Positions 23,536 through 28,176 of a stretch of 28,176 nt of DNA are shown piece after piece. Origin of the DNA: Nymphaea colorata. Its lineage: Eukaryota; Streptophyta; Magnoliopsida; Nymphaeales; Nymphaeaceae. Both the position numbers and the translations under genes were made by a program. A model generated the notes under the pieces. It made no database searches. It was not told the DNA's origin and saw nothing but the letters and a program-made list of their open reading frames with translations. How positions within the stretch are numbered: the first letter of the stretch is position 1; every line of letters begins with the position of its first letter. The stretch spans positions 1 to 28,176 of the forward strand of contig NW_022205099.1 of assembly GCF_008831285.2 (NCBI RefSeq), in the 5' to 3' direction.

Positions 23536-24454
23536 CTACAAATGGAAGATCCGTTTTTTGCTATTTGTGCCTACGCTTGCTCAAATCTATCACAGAAGCA
23601 CTAATATACTCCTAGTATTGCTTTATATGCTGAGTAAAATGTAGTTTTCTCCTAGGATGGGCACAGATAAGCGCCTTTATATGGGTTTCACTACTTCGTT
23701 CACCTTATTTTGCATTTAGTTGAATTTCAATCTTTACTTCGGCACAAAATGGCAAAGAACATTTATGTATTACTGCAATTCCACAGGAATAACCTTGCTA
23801 AAAAGTGCATTTTAGATAGGGACTTTCCTTGCAATGCCAGCCTTGACGGATTTACAAATTATGCTGTATTTTTTGCCTTAAAAGGGAGTTTGCCAAAGAT
23901 TAGACGAAACAGGCAAACTCCTATGGAAAATAAGTCGCTTTCTCTGCTTTTTTGATGATTTTATTTGACTTCAGGAGACAAATAGTAGGTCTTGTAGATA
24001 AGATACCTAAACGAGAGCCTTCCTCTGCCTTCAAAGATCTAAATATTTTCTAAATTAATGAAACTATAGACAAGTCCTTCCTTGTGAATCTAGTTAAGTC
24101 CTTAGAGGATATCGTTGATGATTAGGTATGCAGTTTTCCAGTTTAAAACATTCTCGCCTAGATACTCCTTGAGCGAGTACCCTGCAGTCCATTCAAGTAC
24201 TACAAATAGAAGATTGCTATCAACATCCTGGCTGCATTCTAGGATGGGTGTGAGATACTGGTGCTTAATTTCTGCAAACTTGTTTAATTTTTTGTAATAA
24301 GAGCTAATTTGCTGCTTGTGGAATGTAATGACAGTTGACTTCCTTATCATCGATCTTCTAACGGCTTATAAGAAACATTTTTTATCTATGCGTCTCGTAG
24401 AGGCTCCGAGTGTTCTTTTGGATTGAATGCGTACTTTTCTTGGATGTAGTCCAT
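23495..24454 (-). CDS. PK2: kinase-like protein, probable pseudokinase
   Basis: The start is taken as the ATG at 24452-24454 (MDYIQEKYAFNPKEHSEPL). The stop is TGA at 23495-23497, after YLNLNLR. Frame breaks lie near 24350 and 23850. Landmarks: an N-lobe strand (IRKSTVITFHKQQ), a helix-C region ending IKHQYLTPILEC, a hinge (LLFVVLEWTAGYSLKEYL), a helix E, a catalytic-loop position (VYSFINLENIQIF) where HRD is absent but the Asn is kept, a DFG position reading FRY, YYLSPEV for APE, and the helix-F motif SDLFSIGVCLFRLIFGKLPF. The C-lobe closes with HPRRKLHFTQHI. In-frame TAA and TAG (24102-24104 for example) are needed as Gln. The kinase fold is well supported by motif order; loss of catalytic residues suggests a scaffold role. 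Confidence 0.68.
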
Positions 24455-24537
24455 GCGGTTTATAATTTCGATGATGAAAGTTATAACTTAATAATAAACT
24501 ACTTGATTACGATTAGTCCTCATTAGCAGGCATACAA

Positions 24538-25804
24538 TCAGATCAAACTATCAATTTATATTTCCGCCGTCTTTTCCATCACCATGTCCTTCTTTTCCTC
24601 TTTTTAGTTCTCCACGATTAGGGTTAACTCGTTGACGTATTTCAAGATTCTCTCTTATGCTGGGTTGGCCTTGTCCTTTATGTTGAGCACGATGCCTTTC
24701 AGCTGGAAGAGCCCACTTCTTAAACACATCATCGTTAGCACGATCGTCTCCTAGGAGTTATTTGTAAGGTCGATCCTGTCCTTTGAAATCTTTAATAGTT
24801 TTATGCCTGCAGGAATCTAGCCTTCGTCTATACCAATCCTGATGTTTCCGATCTTGTAATCGATCTCATAAATGTTGACAAATTTGATCTAGATAAAGAA
24901 ATGGGTACTCTGACCTCCACGATATCCTTCTTGACAACTTTTTTATCGATGGTTTCGCCTTTGAATAGGAGATGCTTGAATCCTTGCTTTAGGAATAGTT
25001 TTTTTTCGAATTTGCTCTTGCCCTGTATCAGCCACAACGTTCCAATCATCAGTCCTTTCTCCAAACAGAGCCTATTTCTTATTTTTATCATTTTTTGCTC
25101 TACCTCCACATATGTAGTAAGATTCTCCTCCAAATCTGGATATAGTTTGTTCCTATATACCTCGAAATCTACATTCAAAAACTTATGCTCGAAGTACTAA
25201 CTCGTAAATTTCATCTCCAGCTCAAGCGTGTCTTTCAGTTTGTTGGTGACTGTGTATTGAATGAACAAGGGGAAGGACTATATACACCAACGTGTACAAT
25301 GGATGATGGTTTTTCTTCATAGATAACATTTTATTCGACTTGAAATGGGTCTTAGCAATTGATGCTGGCTTTGAGACTGTCTCTCTTTTCCTCTGGAGGT
25401 TGGTTGCTTTGGATAAAGAACCTTTGCTTGTATGCGAGATCCAAGATGATGTTGTATGCTCCTCGGAAGGGCGGGATGAATTCGAAGATGAACTCTCGCT
25501 TGCCTTCATTCCTTTTTATATTGTCGAAACTGTATCCCTTCCTCTCCAACACTCCCTTAACCTCCACGTTTTCAATCTTCACCTAACTCATTTATGGTTA
25601 CTAACACCTCAGGTATTCATAGTCTGAGTTGATATCGGGGACGTTGCAGATGAAGTGGAGTTGTATGAGGCAGCCAACATAGTTTTTTTGGTCGATGGGG
25701 TTGGGAGAGATGTAGTAGCTTCTCTGATCGACAGTAACAGTCGCCATTTTTAGCTTCTTGTTCTATTCGGTATACGGCATGAGCTTGTTTATCTTCACCT
25801 TCAT
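24538..25804 (-). CDS. Hypothetical beta-rich protein, about 422 aa
   Basis: The start is the ATG at 25802-25804 (MKVKINKLMPYTEQNKKL). The stop is TGA at 24538-24540, after AEIQIDSLI. Two apparent frame breaks lie near 25270 and 24900; the three pieces join smoothly. The protein is rich in alternating hydrophobic strands (FIFEFIPPFRGAYNIILDL, FIQYTVTNKLKDTLELEM, IVLTMMCLRSGLFQLKGIV), which suggests tandem immunoglobulin-like or adaptor-type beta-sandwiches, as in TRAPP or clathrin-adaptor subunits. This is an impression from pattern only. No signal peptide or membrane helix is seen. The C-terminus is charged (ENQKEEKKDMVMEKTAE). It ends about 84 bases before the start of PK2. Confidence 0.6.
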
Positions 25805-25874
25805 GATGGATGATATCTATCAAATAAATGTGAAAGTAATTATTATCTTGAAAACAATAGCACATAAATACACT

Positions 25875-26592
25875 ATCAAATCCAACTGCCGAGTTCAAAA
25901 GGGTTATTTTGGTTGCAGTAGAAATATTTCTTAGAAAATGGCTATAAATCTATCGATTCCTTTGACTTTCTTCCCTTCTTTTTCTTCTTCACGTAATTCG
26001 ATACGTCAAACTCTTACTCCTCCACCTCCAAGTCATAGATGAATTTCTTTGTATCTTCCATATATTTCTCAACTATCTTCCACCATACCTTCGGCTTACG
26101 TAGAGGTGCCTTCTCAGGAAGATAAAGTGTCTTCCAAAAATAGGGATTAGGAGATTTTAGGCATTCGAGGATAATTGTATTTTGGTCTGCTTCCTTCCAG
26201 ACTGCATGATAAAAGTTCAGAGGCATAGAGTAGTAACTGATATCCTGTACCTGATGATTAGGCTGGACTGTAGACAAATCAGGCTGAGAGAAATTTGATT
26301 ATGTTCGACCTATTTCTTTACGGATAACACTCTTTCACATGCTGAGGTGTCTGCAGAGTTGAGAAACTAAAATTTAACAAAGATATGGGTCATGTTTTGA
26401 CCCCAGAAGTATCTTGGAAAGAGCTCTAGGACACAGGGGACGTGGGTATCTCCTTCAAGCTGTTCGATATAGCTTTGCAATCTTTTTGGTCGTTTTGTCG
26501 AATTGACGATATGATTGATTGGCATATGCTTTCTTCAGTGGAAGGAGAAGCGTTGAAGGCATCGAAACGGCCATTAAGAGCATAATAATCAT
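25875..26592 (-). CDS. CS/p23-like domain protein with a signal peptide, about 240 aa
   Basis: The start is taken as the ATG at 26590-26592, giving a hydrophobic N-terminus (MIIMLLMAVSMPSTLLLPL) that looks like a signal peptide. The stop is TGA at 25875-25877, after FELGSWI. Apparent frame breaks lie near 26470 and 26290. The middle matches the CS/p23 fold in outline: FPRYFWGQNMTHIFVKFQF as first strands, then NFYHAVWKEADQNTIILECL and a PNPYFWKTLYL strand. The tail is Lys-rich (VKKKKGRKSKES). A luminal or secreted CS-like protein would be unusual for the family, whose usual members (p23, NudC, Sgt1) are cytosolic co-chaperones. If the frames are joined differently the signal peptide may not belong to this gene. 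Confidence 0.5.
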
Positions 26593-26774
26593 TATTACTT
26601 TGAGACTTAGCCTCGTGAAGCCGAAATTAATTAGCTTCTCTTAACTTTTCATATTCCAGATAAGGTTAGCTATTATTACTAATAATATTGAGCTAAAGGA
26701 GTTCATGGCAAAAACTCTAGGACTCGAAAGAAAAAAACTTTAGTACAAGAAGGTTTTTATATAAAAATATATGA

Positions 26775-27967
26775 TCAATGTTCTTTTTGCTACGATTTTT
26801 CTTGGAAATAAGCCGTAACAGATAATTTTCTTTTATTCGATGAGGCTGAATAGCAGCTGTTTCTTTTTTCACTTGAGTTATAGATAACTGAAGAGGCATT
26901 TGGAATTTGCAGCTGGAAGGAGACATCATGGCTATTATTGAACGAAGGGGAAATGAATGAGCCATTTATTGATTATTTCAGCTCGCTTCTTCTTCTGGAT
27001 TGAAGGTGGAGTGTCTTTGGCTCGCCTTTAGTTACTTTTTCTTCGGATTCAGAGAAAAGCCGATCGTCAATCGTGAATTTTTTCAATGTCAGGATTTAGT
27101 CTTTATAATGCTGAAGAATCCTGTTGACTTACAAACTGTACATCCTTTTTTCTGGCTAAAATTTGAGCAAATTCAAAACAATTTCCTTCAGCTTTTTACT
27201 GTAGACGTTTTGGCCTTATTGCTTAAGAATAGAAGGTAAACTCTTCCCAATATTTGATGATTCTGTTGAATTCGACCAAATTTATTTAATTTACCTCATA
27301 TCTATAAAGCTAGCTGGGAATGGTGAGAGTTCCTGCTGCTAGCATCGTCATGCCGATGGAAAACGATTAGGAGAGTAGGTAATTGGTTTTATTTGTTTTG
27401 AATCCTTTCTTTCGACTAGATAGCTATTCAGGCGAGTAGAGAGAAGTGGTTGGATCTTACCTATCATAGGAGTCCGCGAAAGAAGGAGTTGAAAATTTGG
27501 TCAACACTCTGATTTGCCCCTCTTTACTCAACAGCAAATTTGAAGGCTTGATATCACCTAAATTGCTTTACAGATGATGGCAAGTCTATGCTGCTTCCAC
27601 CAAAGTCAGCAGAAGGTACCAAAGTTCTTCTTACTCAAAATATTTTTCTTATTTTTTTCGTTTTTCAATCTCATCAATGAAGTTGACGTAGAAGCATTCA
27701 TATTGAATCTACATGTTAGTTTATTTACTTCTAGGACAGACTGCTATCCGCAAGGAGTGCGGGAGATGGTTTTAAATCCTGTGGGAGCAATATGGGATGA
27801 TATTTGAATTTGGTAAATTTGAGCAGATTGGATGCCCACTTGCTGAGGTCATTTTGAGTTTGGACGGACGCTGTGGCGGTCAGGGTATTATCGTTAGGAA
27901 AGACTGTCATTTTTATGAAGTTTTCATTGAGAGTGGGATGAATTTAATGGGAAACTGCCCCGCCCAT
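26775..27967 (-). CDS. PK1: kinase-like protein with possible N-myristoylation signal
   Basis: The start is taken as the ATG at 27965-27967, giving MGGAVSHQ. Gly2 with Ser6 fits the N-myristoylation pattern. An N-lobe-like region follows (FIKMTVFPNDNT, then LLKFTKFKYHPILL). After a frame change near 27710-27780 come helix E (EELWYLLLTLVEAAQTCHH) and a good catalytic loop, GDIKPSNLLL, where Asp, Lys and Asn are kept but HR is not. The DFG position reads VLTKF, so the Mg-binding Asp seems absent. YSPEQ and SFSIGMTML follow. After another break near 27100 a Ser-rich tail continues to TGA at 26775-26777. This is the last gene before the telomere, with its start only about 130 bases from it. Probably a membrane-attached pseudokinase. 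Confidence 0.68.
27709..27728 (-). other. Possible 20-base intron in PK1
   Basis: On the coding strand this reads GTAAATAAACTAACATGTAG: a GTAAAT donor, a CTAAC branch-like site and a TAG acceptor. It lies exactly where the open frame of PK1 changes. Removing it joins GQQSVLE to IQYECFYVNF, but one more frame change is still needed upstream to reach the MGGAVS start. Ciliates such as Paramecium have introns this short. Confidence 0.3.
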
Positions 27968-28096
27968 CCAGTTATATCAATTATTTATTTGAAACATCAA
28001 TCGCTTAGGTAAAATATGTGCTGTAAGAGATAAAAGATTCGATCCATTATTACTGATATGAATAATACTTCAAAATATTTTCCTTAAGAAAAATAA
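27968..28096. promoter_or_regulatory. Subtelomeric spacer and 5' flank of PK1
   Basis: AT-rich sequence of about 130 bases between the PK1 start codon and the first telomere repeat. It must contain the promoter and 5' leader of PK1 if that gene is expressed. I see no TATA-like motif I would defend and no other gene. Confidence 0.45.
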
Positions 28097-28176
28097 GGGG
28101 TTGGGGTTGGGGTTGGGGTTGGGGTTGGGGTTGGGGTTGGGGTTGGGGTTGGGGTTGGGGTTGGGGTTGGGGTTGG
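28097..28176 (+). repeat. Telomere, (GGGGTT)n
   Basis: Eighty bases of perfect GGGGTT repeat (thirteen units and two further bases) run to the end of the window. The G-rich strand points 5' to 3' outward, as at a real chromosome end. This is the repeat of Tetrahymena and related oligohymenophorean ciliates; hypotrichs use GGGGTTTT. It shows the window reaches a macronuclear chromosome terminus. Confidence 0.97.

Noticed and set aside
27797-28012. Plus-strand open frame next to the telomere
   Set aside because: It is antisense to the N-lobe of PK1, whose minus-strand reading has kinase landmarks; the plus-strand frame has none.

Overview
This window is the end of a ciliate macronuclear chromosome. 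The right edge is an uninterrupted GGGGTT array (28097-28176), the Tetrahymena-type telomere. Every gene I can read needs TAA and TAG as glutamine, with TGA as the only stop. That combination points to an oligohymenophorean-like ciliate using code 6. By eye the DNA is much less AT-rich than Tetrahymena, so I do not name a genus. All recognisable genes lie on the minus strand and are transcribed away from the telomere.

Left two thirds (1 to about 19.3 kb): an array of four large genes for secreted cysteine-rich repeat proteins, called A (partial), B, C and D here. Each has a signal peptide followed by many CxxC-rich modules of about 100 residues and no C-terminal membrane segment. The array arose by tandem duplication of a segment of about 10.7 kb: positions 1-8831 match 10705-19558. 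The junction at about 8831 cut through a small four-helix membrane protein gene. Its 3' end survives as a decayed fragment (8593-8831); the intact gene is at 19316-19969. All four genes share a similarly placed upstream element (GGATCAAATC on the coding strand, about 141-151 bases before the ATG).

Right third (19.3-28 kb): a compact run of minus-strand genes with mostly short spacers. In transcription order from the telomere these are a kinase-like gene with a possible myristoylation signal (PK1), a CS/p23-like protein with a signal peptide, a probable beta-sandwich protein of unknown role, two more kinase-like genes (PK2, PK3), a Gln/Lys-rich six-helix membrane protein, a secreted alpha/beta-hydrolase esterase and the four-helix membrane protein. 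All three kinase-like proteins seem to lack the DFG aspartate, so they look like pseudokinases.

Most genes carry apparent single-base frame breaks, many in homopolymers and often at different places in the two duplicate copies. I think residual sequencing error is the likeliest cause, so coordinates are given for whole genes across these breaks. True decay is clear only for the truncated membrane-protein fragment. I saw no rRNA, tRNA, CRISPR array or transposon.
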